Shown here in pieces: positions 1 to 11,940 of a stretch of DNA of 64,000 nucleotides. The translations under genes and the position numbers were made by a program. How positions within the stretch are numbered: the stretch's first letter is position 1; the number at the start of each line of letters is the position of its first letter. Source of the DNA: Aphelocoma coerulescens (Eukaryota; Chordata; Aves; Passeriformes; Corvidae); the NCBI RefSeq assembly GCF_041296385.1, contig NC_091015.1, positions 58,780,345-58,844,344 on the forward strand, written 5' to 3'. The notes beneath the pieces were generated by a model that was given only the letters and a program-made list of their open reading frames with translations, searched no databases and was not told the DNA's origin.

Positions 1-375
1 AATAACAAAGGGCCTGTGAAAGTGGTAGTGGGTAAAACTTTTGATACCATAGTGATGGATCCAAAGAATGATGTTCTCATAGAGTTCTATGCCCCATGGT
101 GTGGACACTGCAAGAAACTAGAACCAGTGTATAATGAGCTAGGCAAAAAATACAAGAATGAGAAAAATCTAATTATAGCCAAGATGGATGCTACTGCCAA
201 TGACGTGACGAATGACCACTACAAAGTGGAGGGATTCCCCACCATCTACTTTGCTCCGAAGGACAAGAAGAACAGCCCTATTAAATTTGAAGGCGGGGAC
301 AGAGATTTAGAGCATTTGAGCAAATTTATAGAGGAGCATGCAACAAAACTCTCCAGAACAAAAGAAGAGCTTTAG
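1..375 (+). CDS. PDIA4: PDIA4 (ERp72) C-terminal coding exon, partial
   Basis: This is the last coding part of protein disulfide-isomerase A4, an ER-lumenal thioredoxin-fold enzyme that forms, breaks and rearranges disulfides in secretory proteins. The reading frame is open from base 1 (Asn-Asn-Lys-Gly-Pro-Val) to the TAG at 373-375, about 124 residues. It contains the final thioredoxin-like a domain, with active site [14 protein letters not shown] (CGHC) near residues 30-43, the cis-proline region EGFPTIYF, the [17 protein letters not shown] helix, and the C-terminal retrieval signal KEEL. KEEL instead of KDEL is the known ending of ERp72, which separates it from PDIA1, PDIA3 and PDIA6. The exon begins upstream of the window, so no splice acceptor is visible; any start at the internal Met at base 16 is an artefact. 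No frameshift or odd residue is seen. The identity comes from family knowledge of human PDIA4, whose C terminus is nearly the same. Confidence 0.97.
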   Translation, partial: NNKGPVKVVVGKTFDTIVMDPKNDVLIEFYAPWCGHCKKLEPVYNELGKKYKNEKNLIIAKMDATANDVTNDHYKVEGFPTIYFAPKDKKNSPIKFEGGDRDLEHLSKFIEEHATKLSRTKEEL

Positions 376-2850
376 ATAAGATGAGGGTGGTGAAGAGAAA
401 TTGTTTGTACAATGTAGTTAAAATCAAGTTACTGACAAAATGTTGTGAGAGAAGAATTAAGCAGTTTTGAGCAAAGAGGGTCTTGAGCAGTAAAGCAATT
501 GCAGTATCTTTTTTTTTTTATATGGCAGACGAGTTTTTTTCTGGACACTGAACTTAATACTCTAATATGAATGTCTTATGTTAGTTATGGTTTTGATCTT
601 TGGAGAAAAATACATCCTTTATTTTTTGTGACTATCTTGAGCTTTATTTTTTGACTCCAATGCAGCTGTTTTTAAGTTAAAAGATACTACCAAAAAGAGA
701 GAAGCAGATCCCTCAGACAAACAGGTTTCTCTTATTTGTTGTTACGGTTACTGGGGGGAGCAGTCTTTTCAGCTAGTCTTTTCTGTTATGTTTCTGTGTA
801 CCTATTCATGTGACTCTATCACTGTATTCATAGCTGAGGATAAGAGTGGAGGTTTTCTAAAGTATGGATGGAATATTTGGTCCTACTGAGATAAGACACA
901 GGTACTTGCTAACTAAATATGCTCTAGACCTGTTTTAGCTTTGTGCCTCTCTGTAGAGAGGGTGATGCTAAAATAGCAAGTTTTTCTAATGTACGTCTGT
1001 TTATTAGTTCGTATTGACCCATTCGTATCTTAGTCTTCCTGAATATGTTTTGGAGTAATTGGAGTATGGCAGAAAAAGAGCATCTAGTGGGTGGAAATGC
1101 TGGGATTCTGGTATCAGATCTATGTGTTACTGTCTCCTTTCCTTTTGCAGAGGGGAAAGTTTGATAGTGATTCTTCTTTGGACAAGCAGACTGAGACCTT
1201 CTAATGGCCTTTATTCCTCTAGCAGGTATAAAGGATATTCACATCTCCTCTGTGCTCCCCTTGGGAGTATATGCATTTAAAAGTGGATTTTTATTTTGAA
1301 TGGCCCAGATTAGATATGTCTGTAGATTTATGGGCCATGTTGAGGTTGCAGACTTAAGTGCTCTAGAAGCACTGTCTGCCTCTTCTCAGAGCTGTGATGC
1401 TGCAGCGTGTGCAACTTGAGTGACCCTGAGACAGTTTTGATTCACATTTTGTTTTACAGGTAGTGCTTCTAGAAGCACTGTTTCCTGTCTTGCAAAATAT
1501 CACCCGTCTTCCTTCAGTAATTGCTTGTTGCATTAGTTTTCAGCTTCTTGGAGGGTGTGCAAATCTAAAACCACTACCCAATCTTTGTTTTTTCTTCTGG
1601 GGAGATGCAGTCTCCTGTGTAGCAAGGATAAACCCATGTCCAGGAGGTGGCTGTTCAGGTAGAGTCTGAGGACCCAAAAGGGACTGCAAAGGGGTATGTA
1701 GTCCTTATACTTTCCTACTGCACTTGGCATCCCTGTTGAAGGGATGTGTTTCCCTTCTGCCTTAACAGGGGACTGTCCCCCACTGTTAACAACCCACACA
1801 GCAAAGCATAACTATCAAATTATTCTTGCGGAGGTGTATGGGACTGCAGGAAGACTTTCCCTTAATTAATGGTTTAGTCAAAGCTAATGAATGAAGCTCA
1901 CCAGCAGATGATGAATGAGAGGGACAGTATCAAATCTCCTGGAAGTGCTGGGGTGTGCCTGAATGCTATTCACCTCCTGTTGTTTATCAGCAAAGGCTAG
2001 GAAATTCTAAGCAACTAAGTGTTAAAGCAGTGTCATCATTTACCTCAGGCCCTGGCATTGTCCATCTCCTCTTTTCACATTAGAGGTCTTTTTTTTCCTA
2101 TTGTCCTTAAGTGTACAGATGCCTGTTAAGCTTAGGCAGTATTTCTCTTACAAGACTCTTACCAGGTAAAGTGTGTTATGCTCCCATCTACTGCCATTTC
2201 TGTTTGCAACTCTTCTGTAGAGCTTTCAAAAGCTAAAATCTTTTCTAAATGTGTTGTGCAGGCAACAGGAGCGAGATCAGACTTAGCTGAGCACCAGAGG
2301 TGATTCTTTTCAGCTTTAGAAAATATACATACACGCCAAGGAAGAAGTTCTGTCCTATCTGCCAGTGCTACCAACTCAGTTCTTCAAAGAAGTAGGCACA
2401 ACCTTTTTAAATCAGTTCTTAAAACATAGGTCAGGTTCTGTCCCTAAGCAAATACCTGACACAATGCTGCGGGGAGCTAAATTGTTCCTCTGTGTTAGTT
2501 GCAGACTTAACGGGTTTTATTCCAAAACAGATGCTGCCTAACTAATAGGAGGATATGGATAAATACGGAACATGTAGAAGGGAGGGTGAGGAGTCCCTTA
2601 CTGGTGGTGAGGGCTACAGTGAGGGATGGAGCACCATTCTCCTTGGGGCAGTAAGGTTAAAGTTGAGCATGAGCGTTTGTCGCCTGTCTTCTGACAGGTG
2701 CTAAATTATTAAGTTGTCATTGCCAATGCTGTACTGTTTCTTTAAACTTCTTCCTCCCAGCAGAAGCCAACACCACTCTGGGATGAAACCTCTACAGCCT
2801 CCAGGGAGCCCCTGTGGCAATAAAAGACACAAGGCCCAGGGGAGTGTCCT
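376..2850 (+). other. PDIA4: PDIA4 3' UTR and downstream flank, poly(A) site unresolved
   Basis: This non-coding sequence follows the PDIA4 stop codon. The first canonical AATAAA is at 2819-2824, which would give an unusually long 3' UTR of about 2.4 kb. Weaker variants lie closer: AGTAAA near 487-492 and TATAAA near 1225-1230. The human 3' UTR is, as I recall, well under 1 kb, so a variant signal is likely, but the sequence does not decide. The open frames here are short and have no recognisable domains. A pair of related palindromes lies at 1357-1373 and 1462-1479. Confidence 0.55.
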
Positions 2851-5800
2851 AGATGTGCTTGCTCAGTGCTCCTGCCACCTCTCTCTTCCTTGCCTCCACA
2901 GGTGGAGGCAGCCTGGTACATAAACAGTTACTTCAGTACTGTGCTGAAACACCTGAATCTTGTTCTGGAGCAGTAGTGCTTAAGTTAGAGCTGAATAAGG
3001 AACAGCAATACAGTAGCTATAGTACTGCTTACAGTTTCTTGACAACTGTGAGCTGCAAGAGCAGGCAGTGTTACCTCAAGTAGGTTATAGGTTTAAGTTA
3101 TGAGTAGTAGAGGGAATGAGGATTTGTTCCATCCTTACACCAGAATTGCCTGGCCACATTTCCTGTGAGTCCTTGGCTGTGCCACACACCTTGGCATCTG
3201 CATGTCGTAATAAATGCATTTATCACTTCCCAGCAAAATGAGGATGCTGTTGCCTCTAACCTTTGGGCAGAGTCACACTGGAAAGCAAACTGCTTCCAGT
3301 ATCCTATCCTTTGCTGTGTGCACTATCAACATCACATCAACTTTCTGTGAAACTCACTGGGATGGATATATCATGAGGTCTGTTATCTCTGTACAGAAAG
3401 TGATATTAATGTGACTGATGCATTCTAAGGAGAACAGGTCATACCATCTTTTGGAATTTGTTAAATGCATTATGCATGCCTGCTTTTCCCTTCCCAACGC
3501 ATTAGGATGCTTTCCTAAACATCCTCAATTCTTTCATTGAACAGTTACCTAAGTGCTGCTGATGTACCGTGCAGGAGAATAAGGGAGCTCCCCTTACTTG
3601 CTCTTAGCCACAGCTGCATGAGCATATGGCATAATTTCTGATTATGGTTCCAGGTGGAAGGGATCCTGCAGTTTATGCTTCAGCACAGGACTGATTTGTG
3701 TAATATTCACAGTCCATGGAGCCTGGCCTGGTGTATCTCCCACACATGCATCCTCTCGGAGACAAACTTATTTCTGTAAACTGTAGTACATCTTAAAGTA
3801 GTGAGACTTGAGACTTCTTCAGGGCCAGCTCCTTTCCCTGAAGGGTCAAGAACTAAGGTAGGCAGCAACTGTAGCACAGCTGGTGCTCCTTGAGGAATGG
3901 ATTTGTCTCTACTGTGTCTGGGACAGTAAATATTGGCCTGGGATCTTGATACTTCATTAGGTGCTAGTTTTTGTGGTACTGAAAGAGATTTGTTAACAGT
4001 AGAGGGTTTGAAACCAAGGTTGTTGCCTGGTTTCTATTCTCAGCAATTGTCTATGTCCAAACTGCTAATTATGTTAGTGCCTGGGTATGGCCCAGGATTT
4101 GGCTGGTGGCAAGCAAGCAAGGCACTGCAGAGCTGGTGCCACAGAGCTTTATCTGCCCTCTTGTACGTGAGGCTATGCATTGAGGAAACAGGCTTCTGGA
4201 AATTAGAATATGAATAAATGATGCAGGTTAAAGGCTTCTCAGAAAGCAGCATTTACTGTAGTGATTAGGCTGCTGTCCTTTCTTTTTTGGCAGGCAAGAG
4301 AAGCCACTGCAAACTGTTCATGCTCCAAAAGGCCTTTTGCTGACAGCCTGCATTGGTGATGGACACTGCTCAGAGGGTTGAGTGTCGCAGTCTGTATGCT
4401 CAGCCCTCAATGTGGGTAGTGAGTAAGTCAGGCCCTGTGCAAACTGTGTAATCTGCTTACTGGTACAGACCCTTGTATTTGTTATGCAATTTAGCTTTGA
4501 TTTGCTGTGCTTGAGTTGCAAAACTCCCTTTGTCAGTGCAGATCAGGGATCTACGAACAAGCCTAGCCAAATTAAATGCAGTAGCATCTTGGCTCAGTTG
4601 CCAGGCATTTCTGAGACTTAGCACAGCTTGAAATGTCACAGGAATCAGTGCACATCACTGCAGTGCATTTGCCAGGGGAGGGCTCTCAGTTGCTGACCAT
4701 GAAGGGCTCCCCTTTTTCCTTCCTGGTGCAACCATGGGCAGAAGAAATGTTCTTCCACCGTGTACAACCTGTCTTGATATCTGCCCAGAATCCCACTCAC
4801 AAATAAATTGTTTTCCTTCAAGATCTTTGGAGTTTCCTCTGCACTGGAGCCAGTTCCTCTAGAAACAACTCTGCCAGCTCTCAGGCCACAGACTGATGTC
4901 ATGTTAACATTAGTGCTGGATTTTCTGTGTCAGGAGCAGCTGGTTTTATGTGAAGCCATTGTGCTGTAATCTGTCTGAACAAGCTCTATATGTACCATGA
5001 AAACTAAATTATCATGTCTTTGCTGAGGCTAGATGAGACTGCTTGGGTCTGGAAGGACATGACCACTCTCCAGTTTCATTTTTGCATCTAGAGAGAAAGG
5101 GGTCTGATCTATGAAGTTCTCCAAATCCTTACATTAGAAAGGTGGGAGTTTCAGAAATGCTGTTCACTTCTCAAGCTGTGTGTGACTTAACAGAAACATA
5201 AAGAAGATTAGCTATATTTAGTCCAACCATGCAAATAAAACTCTTATCACAATCAGTAACTCAATCCTGTGAAAGATTTCCACAGGCTGGGGTTTTGAAC
5301 AGCCAGTTGTTTCTTCATAGTGAAAGCTGACACTTGTCAGCCTGGCCTGCATTAATACCATCCTAGTTGCCTTTGCCTAAGTTGTAGTGACCTTCCTGAA
5401 ATCTAGTATGTTTTGCCTTACAACAGGAGAGAATTGTTCTGCAATACAGCCTGGTAAGATGCTGCTCAGGATGATAAAAGCAAAGTAAAAGAAAAATACA
5501 GCAAAAGGTGATCTCAGGGGAGGAGAAAAAGGTAAATGATAAATTTCCCTGAAGTTAGAGAAATCAAGGCTAGACAGGGCCATTTACTCAGTTAATCTTG
5601 TTGGTTTACATACCGGACCACAAGTTCTCAGCAGTTTGCTTTCCATATTCAGCCTAATAACTTGCATTTAACCTATGGGCCTGTTCCAAACAAAAGTATG
5701 CAAGACAAACAACACTCCCCAGCTCTGCTAAGTGCTGCTGCTGCATTGATTTGTGAACCACAGAATACATTCAGGAAATGGGACGTGCCACTAGAAATTG

Positions 5801-8800
5801 GTACTACTGCTTTGAGTAAGGAAGGCAGTTTTGCATTCACTTGCCATGTGAAATATTTCGTATGTAACTTTTGCTGATGCCTTTGGACAGTGGACTCTAG
5901 TGATGTATTTTCATGTGGGGGTTGGCTCTTCTTTTGTGATTTTGAGTTGGTTTTGGTCTTTTTCAGTCTCAAATTGATATAAATACTAAGGGACAGCAAG
6001 CAAAACTCCACTAGTTTAATTAGCTGTGGCTTTTCCCAACCAGCAGATCTTCACAGAGGGCCTAGTGACAGGTGAGGTGAGCTGTGTTTAAGCTCCTTTC
6101 CCTGAGTCTGAAGGAGCAGTAATAGAGTACCTGACTTCAGCAGGTGCAAATTGAGAGAGCTGTTTAGTGCTGTACTAATGGGTCCATGGAAATGTAAGTG
6201 GCCTTACTATAATCTGCCTGCTTCTTTATTTTTCTCAGAGATCACCCTTAATGTTCAATTTGGACAAACTTGCCAATCTTTAAATAGAAAAATCACATTT
6301 TAAATAAAAAAAAGGGTCACAGTGGGCTTTGTTTTTTTCATTCTTTCACTTCCAAAGTGCACCATTATGTTAATGATCTCCTTGAAGCATGCTGTTTTCC
6401 ACAGCCACACAGCAGTGGGTATAAGGGTAATGCTTCTTCATACAGGAAAATGTCCAAAAGAACCGGTAAGGATCAAAAAGTCCTTCTTTGGCCACAGTGC
6501 TGTGGTTACAGCTTCTGTGGTAGGACAAAATCAGTGCTTGTTTGGAGTTATTTTCCTAACAGCAGCTCATTTTTCTGAGAATTGTTGGAATGGTCAAATT
6601 TCATTGTCGCAAGGCATCCAGTGGTTAAACACTTCAGCCTGAAGAGGAACTGTGGATATGTACGGAGCAAGTCATCCTCTTGTCCGTGAAGCACTGCAGC
6701 TTGAAAGGCCAGACCTAAGTCACTGATGGAAAACATACTGCTTGGAAAGGAAAGAGGAAATTAGGACAACGTTGTGAAGATCACTACACGTATGTAAATG
6801 AATCACAGGCAGTACCAGGCAATACAGCCAATCACCTGTATTTGCCACTAGTAAATACAGATCAAGAACTATATGAGAGAAAAAAACATGAGAAAACATT
6901 TAGCCTGAGACATGCATCAGCTCAGATATAAAATAAGTAGAACTGTACAAAGATGTTCTAGTGGCAACTGTAGATCTTGGCCTACTGTTTGGAGGGGAAA
7001 AAAATAACATCCCCACAAAACTGTTTTGGTTTGAAACCTTCCTTGCTTTCATCTTGTGACTGGCTGAAATCAATAACTAATTTAGACCATGCAATTTAAT
7101 AGTGATAAAAGAATGAATGAACATTTCCTGACTCAACAGTCTAACAGCAAAATTTAGTTTATCAGACACTTTGACTTCAGAGACTCTATCAAAGGCATTC
7201 CTAAGTATCCTGCTGTACTCATTTGTTTGCCGCAAGAAAGAAGTGGTTGTTATGTGGGTCTCTGCTGTCTATGACCTTTCCTTTTTCCCAGATCAACTTT
7301 TCTTTCTTCTATTAAATTGAATCAGGTGTTAATCTTTTAAATTAAGCAAGATCCATCCAGCGTTATGGAGGCAGCAAAGTTTTCCTCATCCCAAATCATG
7401 ATTTATTAAATCCAGTAAAAGCTTCATTATCAAAAAATTGGGTGCCTGGCACCTGCACTGGAATGTAAAGCCTGAAGTTTGGTATCTGGGATGCACCTAC
7501 AGGGGAAAAATCTGCCCGGAGGGGAAGAATGAGACAAGATCCAAAACAAACAGGGGGATGAGTAAAGCCCAGTGAAAGCAGAAAAGGTCCTAAAAGTCAC
7601 CTCTCTTTCACACTTAGGCAGATTTCTTGAGGTCACAGAAGTGTGCTTGCAGTCTGTTGTGATCATCGGCACAAAATTCGCTCTGGAAAGAAGGTGCCTG
7701 ACATGCTCCATCAAAGAACTGATCTTTGAGCAGGAGCTGTGACCCTCCATGGTTTTACAACAGTGGTTAGACCTTCTGCTCAAGGTGAAGGAGACTCCTC
7801 TCACTTCCTAAAAATGCTCAAATGTGCATCATTTCAGACCATGCTTTAGCTCTCTACCCATCAGAGACAGCTAGGCTGTCCCTTCTGCCACCTGGGTTCT
7901 GCTGAACCTATCTGATCAGGTGTAGTTTCAAAAATGAGGTTCCTATACTGCTTCTCAAAAATACTTAGCAACACTTTTAATAGTGCTAAGTGGTATGTAT
8001 TTATAAATGCATTGGTATTCATAAAAAAGTACGAGTAAATTTTCAATAACAAATTAACTACTTCACATATTTCATTCTTCCTCAGAAATCCTTTGGGGTT
8101 TTTTTCCTGAGGAAGAACAGACAGTTCTCTTCCCATTACTTCAAAATTTAAAAAACCAGACCCAAACAAAAAGAAAAATTACATTACAGCTGTAGTTCTT
8201 TGCGCTACCTTGCCTTTCTCCAAACCCCCTTAGCTTAGAAATGCCCTGGATTCTTCAGTCTGTGTCTCTCCTGATGTGCCTGTTGTACCTGAGCCCAGGT
8301 TTTGGATCATCCATAAACTTTCTCTTCCCACAAAATGCTCACAGCTCCTCCTAACAAATCTGATGCTCTTGCGCTTCCCCTGGAGCTCTAAACCCCTGCA
8401 TGTTAAATCCTTTACATGCAGTCGAGCCTGATTTGGCATCAGCACTACATGCTCGATTTGCCTCTCTCATTTCCCCACTCGCCACCCTGGGCAAAGGGAT
8501 GCAAAGGCCAGTGGGTGTTTTGGGTCCTGTACTCCGCCTAAAAGCAGGGCAGTGACTGCAAGAAGTGCACGGGGACTTCATGGCTGAGCACTCTCCATCC
8601 TCTCTGTCACCCTGCTCTCCAGAGAGCCAGGAGTGACGCCGGCCCCTGTGCATTGTCCTTGTTCATCCCGACGCATCTGGGAGCTGTAAGGTGCTTCATG
8701 GCCCCCCTATGGGCCACCTCTGCTCAGAGCAGCCTGCTGTGCTTTTGGCGTGTCACAAAGTTAATCTAAATTAGCCAGGTTATGTTCAGTGCTTTGAAGG

Positions 8801-8990
8801 CTGCACGCAGCACCCAGCAAGCTGAACCACCAAGAATTTGGCTGGAAGTGTGGATATTGCGATGGCAGGCGCTGCTATAAACACTTACAAAAGTTTTTTT
8901 GGGTTTTTGTGTGTGTGTGCTTTTCCTTGCACTAAAACTGAGGGACTGATGGTGGTGATGAGCAAAAGCTGTGGGAGGGTCTGCTCGTGG
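2851..8990. other. Intergenic, PDIA4 to Y1; nothing recognised
   Basis: About 6 kb of unremarkable single-copy-looking DNA with only short, unconserved-looking open frames. I recognise no exon, RNA gene or full repeat element. A GC-richer stretch at 8.4-8.7 kb and a short GT run near 8912-8922 precede the Y1 gene. Confidence 0.5.
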
Positions 8991-8993
8991 TGC

Positions 8994-9105
8994 AAAAGAC
9001 TAGTCAAGTGCAGTAGTGGGAAGGGGGGAAAGAGAGAACGAGGAGATCAATCTGTAACTGACTGTGAACAATCAATTGAGATACCCCACTACCTTCGGAC
9101 CAGCC
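8994..9105 (-). ncRNA. RNY1: Y1 RNA gene
   Basis: This is a 112-nt Y RNA read on the minus strand from 9105 to the TTTT terminator at 8997-8994. It starts with GGCTGGTCCGAAGGTAGTG and ends with CACTACTGCACTTGACTAGTC plus four T. The two ends pair into the Y RNA stem: GGCUGGUC with GACUAGUC (lower stem, Ro60 contact region), then the GUAGUG/CACUAC upper stem. The loop carries the Y1-type AATTGATTGTTCACAGTCAG, and a pyrimidine-rich CTCTCTTTCCCCCC tract precedes the 3' arm. Human Y1 is close to the same length and nearly identical over most of its length. The RNA is transcribed by Pol III, binds La through the 3' U-run and Ro60 through the stem, and Y RNAs have been reported to be required for initiation of chromosomal DNA replication. 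It lies between PDIA4 and Y3, as in human. The call rests on recognition of the sequence and both conserved stems. Confidence 0.96.
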
Positions 9106-9128
9106 GAGCTTCTTTCCTCCCCCAGAGG

Positions 9129-9334
9129 TATTTATAGCTCCCTGAAAAACACACCTCACTGTTATGGCTACCCGCGGACTGGCGTCCCCGTTTTCCGCTC
9201 CCCAGGCGTTCGGGTCTCTAATCCCGACAGCGCGGTGAAAGCCCCGGTGGCAAAGACACGCTTTTAAATGCAGGAACAAGCCTTTCCTTCCCGCTGGGAG
9301 GCCCCGCCGCATCCTGGGAAAGCAGTATGGAAAT
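9129..9334 (-). promoter_or_regulatory. RNY1: Y1 external Pol III promoter (TATA, PSE, DSE)
   Basis: Reading the minus strand upstream of the 5' end at 9105: TATAAATA at 9129-9136 (-24 to -31); a proximal sequence element matching the snRNA-type CCATAACNGTGA core at about 9151-9169 (-46 to -64); and a distal element with an SPH/ZNF143-like core (GCATCCTGGGA on the plus strand, 9309-9319) next to an octamer-like TATGGAAAT (9326-9334). This is the type 3 Pol III layout known for U6, 7SK and Y genes. The element assignments are by motif and spacing. Confidence 0.85.
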
Positions 9335-9439
9335 CACTAGTCCCGCCCCTGCTGCCAGCGCCACCTCCCATCGCCCCTCCCTGGGAACGATGCAGCTCTT
9401 GAGAGTTTCTCCATGAGTCTCCCAAGAGCTGGCTTCCCA

Positions 9440-9454
9440 CCCCCCCCCCCCCCC
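9440..9454. repeat. Poly-C tract (C15)
   Basis: An uninterrupted run of 15 C inside a GC-rich stretch beyond the Y1 distal element. It could form G-quadruplex or i-motif structures and is a likely site of length error. Confidence 0.9.
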
Positions 9455-9728
9455 ATCTCTTTACTGTGTTTTCGGAAGAAAATTGAGCTTCCAGTGTATA
9501 CACACAATTACCGCTTGTTTGCATCTCCCTCCTTCGGCTTGTTTTAATGGCTTTAATCGGTGGAATGGCACAAGTAATTCCATTTCTAACAGGGAAGGAA
9601 GGGACGAAGGAAGGAAGGAGCTCTGATACACAAGACTTGTTTAAACACAAGGCTCCTTTAACATGGGAAACATAGAACTCTTTTAACGTAGGTGTTTTAG
9701 TATAAAGCACAGATTAATAAAAGTTGGG

Positions 9729-10449
9729 TGTTGGCTGCTATGCTCCACCGAAACTGCTTTTGCAAGACAAGAAGCCTAGCCCTGGAAAGGGGCTATGATG
9801 ATAACTGAATAGGAGATGCTATGCCTAATGCTAACTGCTCTTGAAAAAAATAAACCTAGGATGATAAGGGAATGGAATGCAAGCTAATGGGTTTGGCTAA
9901 CCACTTGTCTGCAGAATAAGAGCCTAGCCCGTGTGGGCTAAGCAGTAAGGGGGAAGACGCATGCTAACTGTTGTTCTAATGGCAAATAGAGGAACTGTCA
10001 CAAAAGGGTCGAAAAATGTAGTAGGAGAATAGGAATATAATCAACACACAATTATAAATAAAGTATATCTAATTCAGCAACAAAGTGTGCAATAGTAGAA
10101 TTAAGTGTGTATTAGCAAAAGAGATGTGATAAATGTATTAAGAATAGTCTGCTGTGTTTGCAACCCTAAGATAAGGAAACTGCAAGTCATGTACGACCCC
10201 CTAGGACTGTAACTTTAGATAAGTGACCAAAACAAGGGTGGATGACGAACTTGTAAACGTAGAATGACAAATTTGTAAATGTATAAAAAATCTCTGTAAG
10301 ATGACCATGTCGGACATGCATATGGAGGTGTTAACCCCTGTGTGCTCCCGGCCTGGCCAATAAAGGTGTGCTTTACTTTATAGTACCTTGCTGTGGAGTA
10401 GGTTCCTTTGAATCAGCTCCAAGGCACCCCGATGGAGAGGAGCTCTGCA
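9729..10449 (+). mobile_element. Solo LTR of an endogenous retrovirus (boundaries approximate)
   Basis: A roughly 720-bp AT-rich block with LTR architecture in plus orientation: a TG start near 9729, a U3 with an imperfect internal duplication (AGCCTAGCCC at about 9773-9782 and 9921-9930; ATGCTAACTG-type copies near 9827 and 9961), a TATA box TATAAAA at 10282-10288, and a poly(A) signal AATAAA at 10359-10364 followed by a GT-rich downstream element. The end is near a TGCA at 10446-10449. No gag, pol or primer-binding site follows, so it would be a solo LTR. I could not identify a convincing target-site duplication, so the edges and the family (class II-like by look) are uncertain. It sits only about 0.4 kb beyond the Y1 distal promoter element. 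Confidence 0.6.
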
Positions 10450-11894
10450 GTTTCCAACGAAGGTGCTTCAAAGAATGGCCTGTGAACAGGCTTCATTGAT
10501 TCAATGTATTCGTGCTTCGGGCCAATGCTGTAAATTTGTATCAGCTCACTGCGGAAACTTGACGAGCTCTAGACGTAGCCCAAGGGGAGCAGTAGCAGCA
10601 CACGTTTAGGACAAGTTAGGAAATGGAAGCATCCCCACCTGTCAGAAGCAAGCTCAGCTGCAGAAAGGAACTTCATGTCTGATAATTTCCCTTCAGCCTA
10701 TTTTTCAGTTTCTTCTGCATGGAATTAATGCAGACATCAATAAGCACTGATTCATCTGATTTCTTTCCCTTTGGGCTTCTCTCTCCTTTCTTTAGAGGGC
10801 TGCTTTGGTTATGGGAGTTCATAGTCTCTTCTGCCTAGTGGAACCCTGACCCAGGCACAGTGGCCTTTTCTCCTTACGTAATAAGCAGAAGGAACTGGTA
10901 GTTAATCTCTCTGATTGCTACCTTTTTCCTTCCCCAAACGCTTGTCATTACTGAAGGAAGCTAGGTTTTCCTGGACTTGGAGGAATTCTTGGGTTTTCTC
11001 TCAAGGCCTGTGGGTACTTGTCTCCATGGCTGTTGGTGTAATTCTTTATTGGAAGTGTTTCCATAATTGACTTTGAGGAATGCTTTACAGCTCAGTCTCT
11101 CTTCAAACTCTTGAAAGTTTCCTTGGGTGCCAGCATACATGCTGGGAAAAATCTGTCCTGGTTAAATAATTAGCAGGAGAACTTAGAGTTTTGTCCCCCT
11201 AGTCCTGCTCTGGTGAGTGTACAGTGAAATGTAACATCCTCAAGCTGCGTGGGATTTCACTGCTCACCACAGAAGACACAAGTATTTGGTTCTTGAGTTT
11301 CCAGTACATATGCAGGAGGAGACTATGTGTCTCTCACCCATTGCTATGTTTCCATCATGTCTCTTCTCTCATAATCCTTCCCAGAGACATGGCAGCAGTT
11401 GCTCTTTTCCTTCTGTGGCCTTGCAAACTGCCACTGTAGCTGCCATAGTGTGACCCACGGGGAGGAGCCCCAAAGAGATTGGTGAAGTAGGCTGTGAAAA
11501 AACTGGTGGCTCCCTTGGATCTGGAGGACATGTGATTATGAAACCTGAGATAGGTAAAACTGGCTGTAACAGGAAGGAAACTCATTACTCTGTCACAAAC
11601 ACAGCTTTCAGTATGGTTCTGTGTCACATACAGAAATCAGCTAGGTGAACTATCTCAGCAGCAGTAAAATCTGAAATACAGAATACATTAAAGCAGAGAG
11701 AAATCCTCCAGGGGCTGCACTTGCTGTATTTTGCATGGAATCATATGATAAGTGTTCCCTGCATTTTCTCCTGGATGTTCATTTTTTGTAATGCTGGAGA
11801 TACCCATCTGTAAAGAGGAGAGGTAGTGAAGGGGTGGGACTTAACAAAGGATAGGTGCTTAAATGTTTGGGTGGATTGCTGGTAGCAATGTTTT

Positions 11895-11940
<46 letters not shown>

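Noticed and set aside
11898..11937. Poly-T run as the tail of a minus-strand retrogene
   Set aside because: The adjacent sequence shows no reading frame, no recognisable transcript or LINE 3' end, and no clear target-site duplication.
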